Shown piece after piece: positions 1-8,995 of a stretch of 64,000 nt of DNA. The stretch is from Chryseobacterium viscerum (GTDB lineage: Bacteria > Bacteroidota > Bacteroidia > Flavobacteriales > Weeksellaceae). Every line of letters starts with the position of its first letter. Position 1 is the first letter of the stretch. A program made the translations under genes and the position numbers. The notes under the pieces are model-generated. The model was given only the letters and a program-made list of their open reading frames with translations. It did no database searches and was not told the DNA's origin. The DNA is taken from positions 372,001-436,000 of the forward strand of contig NZ_JAPDFT010000001.1 in the NCBI RefSeq assembly GCF_025949665.1, in the 5' to 3' direction.

Positions 1-678
1 TATATAATAAATAACAAGCATCGGGATTCCTACTACCTGAAATAGGGCAAGAATAGCAATTCCTCCTACAAGCAATACTACTTTAGGATAGTTATCTTTT
101 AACTGTTTTGATTTGAATTTCATTGCCATCATTTTAATCGGGCTGATCAGAAGCCATGATGTAAGAAGAGTCAGAAGAATCAGCAATAGTTCATTATCGA
201 ATAAAAAGCTAAAAGTTCCGGTTTCTTTAAACGCATAATAGAGACCAAACAATAAAACAGTATTAGTGGGTGTGTTCAATCCCTTGAAATAATAACGCTG
301 CTCTTCATCAAGATTGAAGATGGCAAGCCTCAGGCAGGAAAATACCGTAACGATCAGTCCGAGATACTTGATTTCAAACGGAAAGTGAATTCCAAGAAGT
401 TCTGTACCAAATGGTTCAAGAGCTTTATACATGGTAAGGCCAGGTATTACCCCAAAGCTTACCATATCCGCAAGAGAATCCAGCTGAAGTCCCAGATTTG
501 AATTTGATTTTAGAGCTCGTGCTACAAATCCATCGAAAAAATCGAAAATTGAAGAGAGAATAAGGCAGACTGCTGTAGTCTGATAATCTCCTAAAATTAG
601 ATGTATTGCTCCTATACAGCCTGCAAATAAGTTAGCCAGGGTTAAGGCATTGGCCAGATTATTCTTTATAAAATTCAT
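1..678 (-). CDS. pssA: CDP-diacylglycerol--serine O-phosphatidyltransferase, 3' end cut by window edge
   Basis: This membrane enzyme makes phosphatidylserine from CDP-diacylglycerol and L-serine, the first step toward phosphatidylethanolamine. The translated start is MNFIKNNLANALTLANLF, and about 25 residues later comes the CDP-alcohol phosphotransferase signature: DGFVAR, then a G and the two spaced Asp of LDSLAD. Several hydrophobic helices follow. The 226 visible codons have no stop, so the C-terminus lies outside the window. It is divergent from the LTA-synthase-like gene, with about 90 bp between the two starts. Family assignment is firm from the signature; that it is PssA rather than PgsA is inferred from overall similarity. 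Confidence 0.9.
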   Translation of the reverse strand, partial: MNFIKNNLANALTLANLFAGCIGAIHLILGDYQTTAVCLILSSIFDFFDGFVARALKSNSNLGLQLDSLADMVSFGVIPGLTMYKALEPFGTELLGIHFPFEIKYLGLIVTVFSCLRLAIFNLDEEQRYYFKGLNTPTNTVLLFGLYYAFKETGTFSFLFDNELLLILLTLLTSWLLISPIKMMAMKFKSKQLKDNYPKVVLLVGGIAILALFQVVGIPMLVIYYI

Positions 679-755
679 AACCACAAAATTACAGTTTTTA
701 AAAATTCTAACTCAAAATAATCTGCACTAAAAAATGCATTAAAGTGATTTTGATG

Positions 756-763
756 TAAATTTG
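756..763 (+). promoter_or_regulatory. -7 promoter box (TAAATTTG) only 4 nt before the ATG
   Basis: This is a perfect match to the Bacteroidota -7 consensus TAnnTTTG. Transcription should start at or next to the ATG at 768, so the mRNA may be leaderless. No clear TTG -33 element is visible. Confidence 0.6.
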
Positions 764-767
764 CCCC

Positions 768-2696
768 ATGAAATTTTTAAAAGGATTTAGAAAACAGGAA
801 GTTCTGGCATTGGTGTACAGGATTTTTTTAGCCTATGTTTTTTATCAGATTGCCAGACTATTATTCTGGTATTTTAATAAAGGCCTGATTAAAGTTGACT
901 CTGTCTCAGAATATATAAAGCTGGCCTTCCATGGTACAGCTTTCGATACCACTGCTATTTTATATGTCAATGCATTGTTTATACTCCTTAGCTTATTGCC
1001 TTTGGTCATCAACACAAAGAAAGTTTTTCAGAAAATTCTCTTCTGGCTGTATTTTATTACCAACGGGATTGCTTATGCCATGAATTTCGGGGATTTTATT
1101 TACTATAAATTCTCACAGGCAAGACTTACGTCTGCAGTATTTCAGGTAGCTGAACATGAATCCAACGTTTCCCAAACGCTGATGATCTCTGTGGGAGAAC
1201 ATCCTTTTGTGATGGTTTGGTTTATTGTTTTAATGGGACTGTGGGTTTTCCTTTACAAAAGAGTAAAAGTAGAGGAGGTAAAACCTCTGAAATTACTTCC
1301 TTACTTTATTACTTCCATTGTTACGCTGTGTCTCACTGCGGTATTGGTTGTAGGAGGAATCAGAGGGGATTTTAAACACAGTACAAGACCTATTAATATG
1401 GTGGATGCTACCCGCTTTGTAACGAATCCACTGCAGGGAAATATGGTACTCAACAGTACATTCTCCTTTTTCAGGACTTTAAATACCAATAATTTCAAGG
1501 AAGTTCACTTCGTAGATCAAAAATATATTGAAGAAAATGTACAGCCTTATAAAGTATATGACAGAAAAGTTGAAAACCGTCCCAATATTGTTATTTTCAT
1601 TGTAGAGTCCTTCGGTAGGGAATATTCCGGAGCTTTTAATAAAGATAAAAATATCAAAGATTACGTTTCTTATACTCCGTTTATGGATAGTCTGGCTGGT
1701 CAAAGTCTTATTTTTCCCAATACTTTTGCAAACGGAAGGCAGTCTATTCACGGGATGAGCAGTGTGCTGGCCGGAATTCCGAGTCTTACAGATGCCTTTA
1801 CAGGATCTCCGTATTCCAATCAGAAAATACAGTCTATTGTTTCGGTATGTAATGATCTGGGTTATGATACTTCTTTTTATCATGGAGCACCGAATGGATC
1901 TATGGGATTCCTTGGATTTGGAAATATTTTAGGATTTAAACACTATTTCGGAAAAACAGAATACAATCATGATGAAGACTTTGATGGAATGTGGGCGATA
2001 TGGGATGAGCCTTTCCTTCAGTATTTTGCTAAAAATGTAGGAAAAAAGCAACCTTTCATGACTACAGTATTCACTGCTTCATCACACCATCCTTTTAAAA
2101 TACCTGAAAAATATAACGGTAAATTTAAAAAAGGGAAAATTGAAATCCATGAGCCGATGCAGTATACGGATTATGCTATCAAACAGTATTTTGAAACCGC
2201 AAAAAAGCAGCCCTGGTATAATAATACAATCTTTGTTTTCACAGGAGATCATACCAATCAGGTGTATTATCCGGAATATGAAAGAGCGATGAACCGTTAT
2301 GCCGTTCCGTTGGTATTCTATTCCCCGAATCCTGCTTATCAGCTCAAAGGAGTCAGTCAGGAAATAGCCCAGCAGGCAGATATATATCCTACATTGGCTG
2401 ACCTTATCGGATATAACAAACCCATTAGAAGCTGGGGCAGAAGTTTGGTAAGTGATAAAAAATATCCTTTCATAATAGTAAACTCTGATGGAAGTACGGA
2501 TCAGTTCATGATCGGAAATTACATTTACCGTTTTGATGGAAAAGAAATTATCGGAGTATATGACAAATCAGACCTGAGTCTTGAAAAAAATATTATGAAT
2601 GAAGTTAAAAACTCTGAAGTTGAATCTGGAAAGAAAACTGCAAAAGCTTGGTATCAGGATTATATGGACAGAGTAATTAACAGGAAACTGTATTAA
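768..2696 (+). CDS. LTA synthase-like membrane phosphotransferase (alkaline phosphatase/sulfatase superfamily)
   Basis: The protein has about five N-terminal membrane helices in its first 200 residues, followed by a periplasmic sulfatase-fold domain. This is the layout of LtaS and MdoB-type phosphoglycerol transferases. Visible catalytic features are the metal-binding segment IVESFGREY (about residue 278), NGRQSIHG, where Ser326 takes the place of the usual nucleophilic Thr, ASSHHPF, and the late metal site TGDHTN (about 490). At 642 residues the length is normal. Gram-negative Bacteroidota do not make lipoteichoic acid, so it probably modifies a lipid or glycan headgroup in the periplasm; the substrate cannot be read from the sequence. 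Confidence 0.85.
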   Translation: MKFLKGFRKQEVLALVYRIFLAYVFYQIARLLFWYFNKGLIKVDSVSEYIKLAFHGTAFDTTAILYVNALFILLSLLPLVINTKKVFQKILFWLYFITNGIAYAMNFGDFIYYKFSQARLTSAVFQVAEHESNVSQTLMISVGEHPFVMVWFIVLMGLWVFLYKRVKVEEVKPLKLLPYFITSIVTLCLTAVLVVGGIRGDFKHSTRPINMVDATRFVTNPLQGNMVLNSTFSFFRTLNTNNFKEVHFVDQKYIEENVQPYKVYDRKVENRPNIVIFIVESFGREYSGAFNKDKNIKDYVSYTPFMDSLAGQSLIFPNTFANGRQSIHGMSSVLAGIPSLTDAFTGSPYSNQKIQSIVSVCNDLGYDTSFYHGAPNGSMGFLGFGNILGFKHYFGKTEYNHDEDFDGMWAIWDEPFLQYFAKNVGKKQPFMTTVFTASSHHPFKIPEKYNGKFKKGKIEIHEPMQYTDYAIKQYFETAKKQPWYNNTIFVFTGDHTNQVYYPEYERAMNRYAVPLVFYSPNPAYQLKGVSQEIAQQADIYPTLADLIGYNKPIRSWGRSLVSDKKYPFIIVNSDGSTDQFMIGNYIYRFDGKEIIGVYDKSDLSLEKNIMNEVKNSEVESGKKTAKAWYQDYMDRVINRKLY

Positions 2697-2712
2697 GGTA
2701 AAAGATAGAAAA

Positions 2713-2740
2713 GCAGGTTAATATGAAAACCTGCATTTTG
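2713..2740 (+). terminator. Intrinsic terminator-like hairpin
   Basis: GCAGGTT and AACCTGC form a 7-bp stem with an 8-nt loop, followed by ATTTTG. It lies 17 bp after the stop of the LTA-synthase-like gene. Confidence 0.6.
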
Positions 2741-2874
2741 TTAGGTTTACCATTTTATCTTTCATAAGCTCTTTATGCTTTGTATAATAAAAGTTTTTGT
2801 TCATTGAAAATTAATTTATATTTTTATCAATACGTAGATAAGAATATTATATTAAAATTAAAACTATAAGAAAT

Positions 2875-3294
2875 ATGAAAAAAATATTGTTAACGTTTGC
2901 GCTTTCTCTATGTGGGGTACTCACATTTGCACAAATAGAAGGGAAGTGGAAAACGATAGATGATGAGACAAAACAGGCAAAATCTATTGTTGAAGTGTAC
3001 AAAAAATCAGATGGGAAATATTATGGGAAAGTTTCTCAGTTATTGATAAAGCCTGCTGATCCGAACTGTACACTTTGTAAGGATGACAGAAAAGGGAAAC
3101 CCATTTTAGGATTAGAGATCATCAGAGGATTGAAAAAAGATGGTGATGAGTTCACGGGAGGAACAATTACGGACCCTAAAACCGGAAAAACTTATAAATG
3201 TACAATTACAAGAAGCGGTGATAAGCTGAACGTAAGAGGTTACTTAGGATTATCTTTATTAGGAAGAACCCAGGTTTGGGAGAAAGCTAATTAA
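2875..3294 (+). CDS. DUF2147 domain secreted protein
   Basis: This 139-residue protein begins with a clear signal peptide (MKKILLTFALSLCGVLTFAQ) ending at residue 20. The rest matches the DUF2147 pattern: IEGKWKTIDD at the mature start, an internal CTLCKDDRKGKP segment, GLEIIRGLKKDG, and a C-terminal beta-rich part ending RTQVWEK. The family is a small, probably lipocalin-like beta protein of the periplasm or surface with no established function. It is flanked by terminators on both sides, so it is likely transcribed alone. The assignment is by motif only. Confidence 0.85.
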   Translation: MKKILLTFALSLCGVLTFAQIEGKWKTIDDETKQAKSIVEVYKKSDGKYYGKVSQLLIKPADPNCTLCKDDRKGKPILGLEIIRGLKKDGDEFTGGTITDPKTGKTYKCTITRSGDKLNVRGYLGLSLLGRTQVWEKAN

Positions 3295-3317
3295 TTTAAG
3301 TTTAAATAGAATTTTAG

Positions 3318-3348
3318 ATGACATTTCAGAAATGAGATGTCATTTTTT
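3318..3348 (+). terminator. Intrinsic terminator
   Basis: ATGACATTTCA pairs with TGAGATGTCAT around a GAAA loop, followed by a run of six T. It ends the DUF2147 transcript. Confidence 0.8.
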
Positions 3349-3503
3349 GTCTGCAAAAGAATTATTGGGGAAATTTTACTGGATCTCAGAAAAATTACAA
3401 AGAACTGAGTTTACAGGAGAAAAATCAGTTTTAAATAAAATTAATAAAAGGACTTCTCATTCAAATGAAGAGCTTTTTTATGATGTGTATAATAAAAAAA
3501 CAC

Positions 3504-3511
3504 TATTTTTG
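3504..3511 (+). promoter_or_regulatory. -7 promoter box for pdhB
   Basis: TATTTTTG matches TAnnTTTG 23 bp before the pdhB ATG. No convincing -33 element is seen. Confidence 0.5.
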
Positions 3512-3534
3512 TAGTCTAAATTTTTCGAATAAAT

Positions 3535-4515
3535 ATGGCAGAATATACTTTTCGTGAGGTAATTGCACAGGCAATGAGCGAGGAAATGCGTAAAGACGAA
3601 TCCATCTTTTTAATGGGGGAGGAAGTTGCAGAATACAATGGTGCTTATAAAGCTTCAAAAGGAATGCTGGATGAGTTTGGTCCTAAAAGAGTAATTGATA
3701 CTCCAATTGCAGAACTTGGTTTTACAGGAATTGCTGTTGGGGCTGCGATGAATGGTAACAGACCTATTGTAGAGTATATGACATTCAATTTCTCATTGGT
3801 AGGAATTGATCAGATTATCAATAATGCTGCAAAAATCCGTCAGATGAGTGGTGGGCAATGGAACTGTCCAATTGTTTTCCGTGGACCTACGGCTTCTGCA
3901 GGACAATTAGGAGCTACCCATTCTCAGGCTTTTGAAAACTGGTTTGCAAACATTCCCGGCCTTAAAGTAGTAGTACCTTCAAATCCTTACGATGCGAAAG
4001 GGTTGTTGAAAACTGCAATTCAGGATAATGACCCGGTTATTTTCATGGAATCTGAGCAGATGTATGGAGATAAAATGGAAATTCCTGAAGAAGAATACTA
4101 CTTACCATTAGGAAAAGCAGATATCAAGAGAGAAGGTACAGACGTTACTTTGGTTTCTTTTGGTAAAATCATGAAGCTGGCTTTACAGGCTGCTGAAGAT
4201 ATGGCTAAAGAAGGAATCTCTGTAGAAGTTATTGACCTTAGAACAGTTCGTCCTCTTGACTTTGATACTATTCTGGCATCAGTGAAGAAAACAAATAGAT
4301 TGGTTATTTTAGAAGAAGCTTGGCCATTTGCTTCTATATCTTCTGAAATTACTTATATGGTACAGCAAAAAGCATTTGATTATTTAGATGCCCCTATCAA
4401 GAGAATTACTACTCCTGATGCACCTGCACCTTACTCTGCAGCATTATTTGCAGAATGGTTTCCTAAACTTGAAAAAGTGAAAGAAGAAATCAAAAAAGCG
4501 ATGTACGTAAAATAG
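3535..4515 (+). CDS. pdhB: Pyruvate dehydrogenase E1 component, beta subunit
   Basis: The 326-residue protein is the beta chain of the two-subunit (alpha2beta2) thiamine-diphosphate E1 enzyme, which decarboxylates pyruvate to feed acetyl-CoA synthesis in the cytoplasm. The N-terminal MAEYTFREVIAQAMSEEM, the MGEEVAEYNGAYK segment, GPTASAGQLGATHSQ and the C-terminal transketolase-type domain (VTLVSFGKIMKLALQAAED, then EEAWPFASISSE) are characteristic. Length and both ends fit the family. The alpha subunit, E2 and E3 are not in this window, so the gene is transcribed alone here, between its own promoter box and a terminator. Confidence 0.95.
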   Translation: MAEYTFREVIAQAMSEEMRKDESIFLMGEEVAEYNGAYKASKGMLDEFGPKRVIDTPIAELGFTGIAVGAAMNGNRPIVEYMTFNFSLVGIDQIINNAAKIRQMSGGQWNCPIVFRGPTASAGQLGATHSQAFENWFANIPGLKVVVPSNPYDAKGLLKTAIQDNDPVIFMESEQMYGDKMEIPEEEYYLPLGKADIKREGTDVTLVSFGKIMKLALQAAEDMAKEGISVEVIDLRTVRPLDFDTILASVKKTNRLVILEEAWPFASISSEITYMVQQKAFDYLDAPIKRITTPDAPAPYSAALFAEWFPKLEKVKEEIKKAMYVK

Positions 4516-4523
4516 TTATAGAG

Positions 4524-4548
4524 AAAAACTTCCGAAAGGAAGTTTTTT
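4524..4548 (+). terminator. Intrinsic terminator of pdhB
   Basis: AAAAACTTCC and GGAAGTTTTTT pair around a GAAA tetraloop, 9 bp after the stop codon. Confidence 0.85.
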
Positions 4549-4576
4549 CATTTATTATATTCATGAAGAAAAATTC

Positions 4577-4604
4577 TTGACGTCATAAAATTAGTATAAA
4601 TTTG
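4577..4604 (+). promoter_or_regulatory. Complete Bacteroidota-type promoter of kup
   Basis: TTG at 4577-4579, then 17 bp, then TAAATTTG at 4597-4604. It is one of the best matches in the window to the TTG-N17-23-TAnnTTTG consensus. The leader to the ATG is about 25 nt. Confidence 0.75.
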
Positions 4605-4629
4605 CGCCTTTAAAATAAATTAAGCTGAT

Positions 4630-6624
4630 ATGGCAGAAGTTACAGAAGATGGTTACCACTTCGACATAAAGAAACTTTCCTTTATTGGAGTTTTAGTGTC
4701 TCTAGGAATTGTTTTTGGAGATATTGGTACCTCTCCGCTTTACGTAATGAAAGCAATTGTGAATGCAAGATCCCAAGGGAGCAATATGCCTTTCAATGAA
4801 TACATAGAAGGGGCTCTTTCATGTATTATTTGGACACTTACCTTGCAGACCACAATAAAATATGTGATCATTGCTTTAAGAGCAGATAACAAAGGTGAAG
4901 GAGGTATACTTGCTTTGTTTTCATTAGTAAGAAACCTTAAGAAAGGATGGTTGTATCTCATTGCTATTGTAGGGGCTGCCGCTCTTATTGCAGACGGGGT
5001 AATTACACCATCACTTACCGTAATGTCAGCCATTGAAGGTCTTGAAATTTATAACCCTCACACCCCTGTCGTACCTATCACCATTGGAATTCTGATTGTT
5101 ATTTTTGTAGTACAACAATTTGGGACCAGCTTTATCGGTAAATTTTTTGGCCCTGTAATGGTGGTCTGGTTCCTGGTATTAGGTGGTTTGGGAGTAATGC
5201 ACCTGAGCGAAAATTTTGAAATCTTAAGATCTTTCAATCCTTATTATGCTTACAAACTTATTGTCAACTCACCAAGTGCAATTGTTATTTTAGGTGCTGT
5301 TTTCCTTTGTACAACAGGAGCAGAAGCACTTTATTCAGACTTGGGGCACTGCGGTGCAAAAAATATCAGAGTAAGCTGGGGATTTGTTAAAGTTATGCTT
5401 ATCCTAAACTATCTTGGACAGGGAGCGTGGCTTTTGACGAATTACAACAAACCTGGATTCTCTGTAGTAAACCCGTTCTTTGGAATTATGGAAGAATGGA
5501 TGATCATCCCGGGAGTAATTTTAGCAACAGCAGCTGCAATTATTGCCAGCCAGGCATTGATTACAGGTTCTTTCACCATATTCTCAGAAGCAATGTCTCT
5601 TAACTTATGGCCGAATCAAAAAATTGATTATCCTTCCGGGGTTAAGGGACAGATGTATATTCCAAGAATCAATTGGGGACTTCTTATTCTGTGTATTATT
5701 GTCGTACTGCATTTCAGGGAATCCGGAAAAATGGAAGCGGCTTATGGACTTTCCATTACAGTTACGATGCTGATGACAACTATCCTGCTGGTGTTCTGGC
5801 TATTGAAACAAAGAGTAAGCAAAATATTGATTTTATTTTTCGCATTTGTTTATATGGCTATTGAACTAGGTTTCTTCAGTGCCAATATTATCAAGTTTAT
5901 GGAAGGAGGATGGATTACGGTTGTTTTGGCCGGTTCTATCGGACTTTCTATGTATGCATGGTATAACGGACGACTGATCAAAACAAGATTTATCCAGTTT
6001 GTGAAAATAGAAAAGTATGTGTCTATCCTTAAAGACATGAAACTGGATGAAACTATTCCGAAATATGCTACAAACCTGGCTTACCTGAGCAGAGCAAAAA
6101 GAAACGATGAAGTAGAATCAAAAATCATCTATTCCATCATCAAGAAACAGCCGAAAAGAGCAGATCATTATTTCATCCTGAGCATCGTAAACCAGGAAGA
6201 TCCATATACTTTTAAATATACAGTAGACGAAATTCTTCCGGGAACAGTATATAAAATCAACTTCCTTTTAGGATTTAAAGTAGACCGTAGAATCAATGAT
6301 TACTTCAATATGGTTCTTAAAGATTTAATGGCTGATGGAACCATTCCTTCAAGAAGCAGCCATCCATCTTTAAGATCTCATGAGATACCGCCGGATCTTA
6401 AATATGTAATCATAGATAACACCTATATCAACGATATCCTTTTAACTGTTAAGCAAAAGATTATTCTTAACATTTATAACTTTGTGAAGTATATCGGAAG
6501 TGATGACTTTAAGGCCTGGGGAGTATCTTCTCATAACGTTGAAGTGGAATCTGCGCCGATCACAGAATTAACAGTTTACGATAATAAGATAGAGCAGTCC
6601 GGGTATTTCCGTCATAACTCGTAA
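4630..6624 (+). CDS. kup: KUP family potassium uptake protein
   Basis: This 664-residue inner-membrane protein imports K+ with protons. The family signature GDIGTSPLYV is at residues 30-39, and roughly a dozen hydrophobic helices fill the first 450 residues. KGEGGILALFSLVR and GADGVITP-like (ADGVITPSLTVMSAIEGLEI) segments are typical. The hydrophilic C-terminal 200 residues form the usual cytoplasmic tail. It is monocistronic behind a strong-looking promoter and lies upstream of fur, from which it is separated by a second promoter box. Confidence 0.93.
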   Translation: MAEVTEDGYHFDIKKLSFIGVLVSLGIVFGDIGTSPLYVMKAIVNARSQGSNMPFNEYIEGALSCIIWTLTLQTTIKYVIIALRADNKGEGGILALFSLVRNLKKGWLYLIAIVGAAALIADGVITPSLTVMSAIEGLEIYNPHTPVVPITIGILIVIFVVQQFGTSFIGKFFGPVMVVWFLVLGGLGVMHLSENFEILRSFNPYYAYKLIVNSPSAIVILGAVFLCTTGAEALYSDLGHCGAKNIRVSWGFVKVMLILNYLGQGAWLLTNYNKPGFSVVNPFFGIMEEWMIIPGVILATAAAIIASQALITGSFTIFSEAMSLNLWPNQKIDYPSGVKGQMYIPRINWGLLILCIIVVLHFRESGKMEAAYGLSITVTMLMTTILLVFWLLKQRVSKILILFFAFVYMAIELGFFSANIIKFMEGGWITVVLAGSIGLSMYAWYNGRLIKTRFIQFVKIEKYVSILKDMKLDETIPKYATNLAYLSRAKRNDEVESKIIYSIIKKQPKRADHYFILSIVNQEDPYTFKYTVDEILPGTVYKINFLLGFKVDRRINDYFNMVLKDLMADGTIPSRSSHPSLRSHEIPPDLKYVIIDNTYINDILLTVKQKIILNIYNFVKYIGSDDFKAWGVSSHNVEVESAPITELTVYDNKIEQSGYFRHNS

Positions 6625-6666
6625 CCTACTAGTATTAACTATAATATCTATTTAAATAAAATTCAA

Positions 6667-6674
6667 TAAATTTG
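6667..6674 (+). promoter_or_regulatory. -7 promoter box for fur-ostA
   Basis: TAAATTTG matches TAnnTTTG exactly, 15 bp before the fur ATG. Confidence 0.55.
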
Positions 6675-6689
6675 TAGATAATTTTTTTA

Positions 6690-7163
6690 ATGGATACAGT
6701 ACAAAAAGAAAAAAATATAGCTTTGATCAAGGATGTTTTGAGAAACTACTTACTAGAAAAAGGGTTCAGAAACACACCTGAAAGATATACGATATTGGAA
6801 GAGATTTATAATATGGATCATCACTTCAACGTGGATGATCTGTATCTTCTGATGATGCAGAAAAAATACCATGTTTCCAAAGCAACCATTTACAACACTA
6901 TTGAAATTTTCCTTGATGCAGGATTGATCCGTAAGCATCAGTTTGGAGAAAAGACATTGACCTCTTCATCTTATGAGAAGTCTTATTTTGACAAACAGCA
7001 TGACCACCTGGTGATCTACAAAAAAGACTCTGATAAAGAGATTGAAGAAATTATTGAATTCTGCGACCCAAGAATCCAAGGAATCAAAGAAGCCATTGAA
7101 GAAGCATTTGGCGTAAAAATTGATTCTCATTCGCTATATTTTTATGGCACTAAGAATGACTAA
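6690..7163 (+). CDS. fur: Fur family metal-responsive repressor
   Basis: The 157-residue protein has the Fur winged helix in its N-terminal half (FRNTPERYTILEEIY, HFNVDDLYLLMMQKKYHVSKATIYNTIEIFLDAGLI) and a metal-binding dimerisation domain containing HDHLVIY. The usual structural-zinc CxxC pairs are missing: the only cysteine is in EFCDP near residue 120, so this belongs to the cysteine-poor Fur type. The stop is 3 bp before the next ATG, so it is co-transcribed with the OstA-like gene. Whether it senses Fe, Zn or another metal cannot be told from sequence. Confidence 0.85.
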   Translation: MDTVQKEKNIALIKDVLRNYLLEKGFRNTPERYTILEEIYNMDHHFNVDDLYLLMMQKKYHVSKATIYNTIEIFLDAGLIRKHQFGEKTLTSSSYEKSYFDKQHDHLVIYKKDSDKEIEEIIEFCDPRIQGIKEAIEEAFGVKIDSHSLYFYGTKND

Positions 7164-7166
7164 TTA

Positions 7167-8906
7167 ATGAGAATAATCCTTTTTCTGTTAATCTTTATTT
7201 CTACGCTAAGCTTTGCGCAGGATAAAACTCCTGTGAAGAGAGATCCCTATTTGCAGACTCCTTCACCGGCTCAGCCCAAACAGGTGAGACCTGAAGATAA
7301 GGTAAAGATCATCCATGCGGACGAGATCAAGAAAAACCCTGAAAAATATGACGGGAATCAATATTTTACCGGGAATGTTCAGATTGAACATCAAGGCTCC
7401 ATTCTTACAGCAGATGAAGTAGTTCTGTATAATGAAGAGAACTTTGTAAAAGCAATAGGCAATACAAGACTTCAAAATACAGATGGCTCTGTAATCACAG
7501 CAGGAGAAATGGAATATGATGCCAATACTCAGAAAGGTGTTGCCAGAAAAAATGTGGTCTTAACCGATCCAAAACAAACAATAAAAACAGATATTCTGTA
7601 TTATGACAGACTGGCTAATCAGGCTTATTTTAATACAGGAGGAACAATCTCGGATGGCCAGAATGTAACCTACGCTAAAGTAGGAACTTATTTTCTCAAT
7701 ACAAGAGTTGTAGACCTTACAGGAAATGTAAAAATTGAAACGCCTCAATATATCATTGAAGGACCCAATATCAAGCAGAATCAGAATACAAAAATTGCTG
7801 ACTTTTTAGGCCCTACAACCATTACCAGCAAAACCAATCCAAGAAACAGAATCTACACTGAAAAAGGAACTTATAAAATGGATTCCAAGGAGGCTTATTT
7901 AACCAAAAACTCCAGAATCTTTTATAACGAGAAAATCCTTACCGGTGATGATATGTACTATAATCAGATTACTGGATTCGGTAAAGCAACGGGAAATGTA
8001 ACCCTTGATGATCCAAAAGAGAGAAGATATATAAAAGGTGGCTACGGAGAGATCTTTGAGAAAAAAGACTCCGCAATGATGACGAAAAATCCTTATGCGG
8101 TAAAAGTGATGGAAAAAGATTCCATCTATTTTGCATCAGAAAAAATCATCTCTTATCAAAGGCCGGATTCACTGGATATTAAAGTTAAGAAAAGCTACTT
8201 AAGAGCCTTTAAAAAAGCCCGTATTTATAAATCCAATGCACAGGGAAGAGCAGATTCCATTGCCTTCAATGAAACAGATGGTGTCATGCATATGTATACC
8301 AACCCGATTCTTTGGAGCGGTGAAAAACAGGTAACCGGTGATAAAGTAGAAGCTTATTTCAATACCAAGACAGAAGATATCGACTCATTAAAAGTTATCG
8401 GAAATGCTTTTGCTATTAGCAAAGTAGACTCCCTGAACCTGAAAGATGAATTCAATCAGGTAAAAGGAAAATTCATGACGGTTTACTATGAGAAAAATGA
8501 TATTAAAGAAGCAAGAGTAGTAGGAAATGCCCAGTCTATTGTCTATGTAGATGATACCGATCAGGAAACCAAAAAACCGGAAAGAATAGGAATTACCCTT
8601 TCTACCTGCGGAATTATCGGAGCATTATTTGAAGAAAGAGCTCTGCAGATTATTTCGTGTAGCATTGGTGCTGTTTCAGATACCTATCCGATGAGTAAAA
8701 TAGAACCTGCACGAAGGAAATTTCCCGATTTTAACTGGAATACCAAAGACCGGATCCGAAAATGGCAGGATATTCTTGTAGATACTCCAAACAACGAGGA
8801 AATACAATACACTGCTGATAGTGAGCTCTTCGATAAAGCTCAAAAAGCGATAGACGATGAAAAAGCTAAAGAAGAAGCCAAAAAGCCTAAACGAACCAGA
8901 AAATAA
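7167..8906 (+). CDS. OstA/LptA-like LPS transport protein
   Basis: The 579-residue protein has a signal peptide (MRIILFLLIFISTLSFAQ) and then repeated beta-jellyroll OstA segments (NQYFTGNVQIEHQGSILTAD, TRLQNTDGSVITAGEMEYD, VVDLTGNVKIETPQYIIEG, FGKATGNVTLDD). This is the fold of the periplasmic LPS bridge proteins LptA, LptC and the N-terminus of LptD. There is no barrel domain, so it is not LptD itself. The C-terminal 60 residues are charged and low in complexity. It probably helps carry LPS across the periplasm. Its tight coupling to fur is an unusual pairing and may reflect envelope control by metal. Confidence 0.83.
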   Translation: MRIILFLLIFISTLSFAQDKTPVKRDPYLQTPSPAQPKQVRPEDKVKIIHADEIKKNPEKYDGNQYFTGNVQIEHQGSILTADEVVLYNEENFVKAIGNTRLQNTDGSVITAGEMEYDANTQKGVARKNVVLTDPKQTIKTDILYYDRLANQAYFNTGGTISDGQNVTYAKVGTYFLNTRVVDLTGNVKIETPQYIIEGPNIKQNQNTKIADFLGPTTITSKTNPRNRIYTEKGTYKMDSKEAYLTKNSRIFYNEKILTGDDMYYNQITGFGKATGNVTLDDPKERRYIKGGYGEIFEKKDSAMMTKNPYAVKVMEKDSIYFASEKIISYQRPDSLDIKVKKSYLRAFKKARIYKSNAQGRADSIAFNETDGVMHMYTNPILWSGEKQVTGDKVEAYFNTKTEDIDSLKVIGNAFAISKVDSLNLKDEFNQVKGKFMTVYYEKNDIKEARVVGNAQSIVYVDDTDQETKKPERIGITLSTCGIIGALFEERALQIISCSIGAVSDTYPMSKIEPARRKFPDFNWNTKDRIRKWQDILVDTPNNEEIQYTADSELFDKAQKAIDDEKAKEEAKKPKRTRK

Positions 8907-8910
8907 TATA

Positions 8911-8937
8911 AAAGACCAGTACTCACTGGTCTTTTTT
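8911..8937 (+). terminator. Intrinsic terminator of fur-ostA
   Basis: AAAGACCAGT and ACTGGTCTTT form a 10-bp stem with a 4-nt loop followed by T residues. Confidence 0.9.
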
Positions 8938-8970
8938 GCGGATTAATTTTAACGTTTAATGAATCTTTTA

Positions 8971-8978
8971 TAGCTTTG
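8971..8978 (+). promoter_or_regulatory. -7 promoter box for the class III aminotransferase
   Basis: TAGCTTTG matches TAnnTTTG 17 bp before the chosen ATG at 8996. A GGAG lies 4-8 nt before that ATG, an unusually good Shine-Dalgarno for this genome. Confidence 0.55.
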
Positions 8979-8995
8979 CTGAAATTTTGGAGACA

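Noticed and set aside
3332..3514. 60-codon frame between DUF2147 and pdhB
   Set aside because: It begins inside the terminator stem at 3318-3348, has no family resemblance, and its end lies on the pdhB promoter box.
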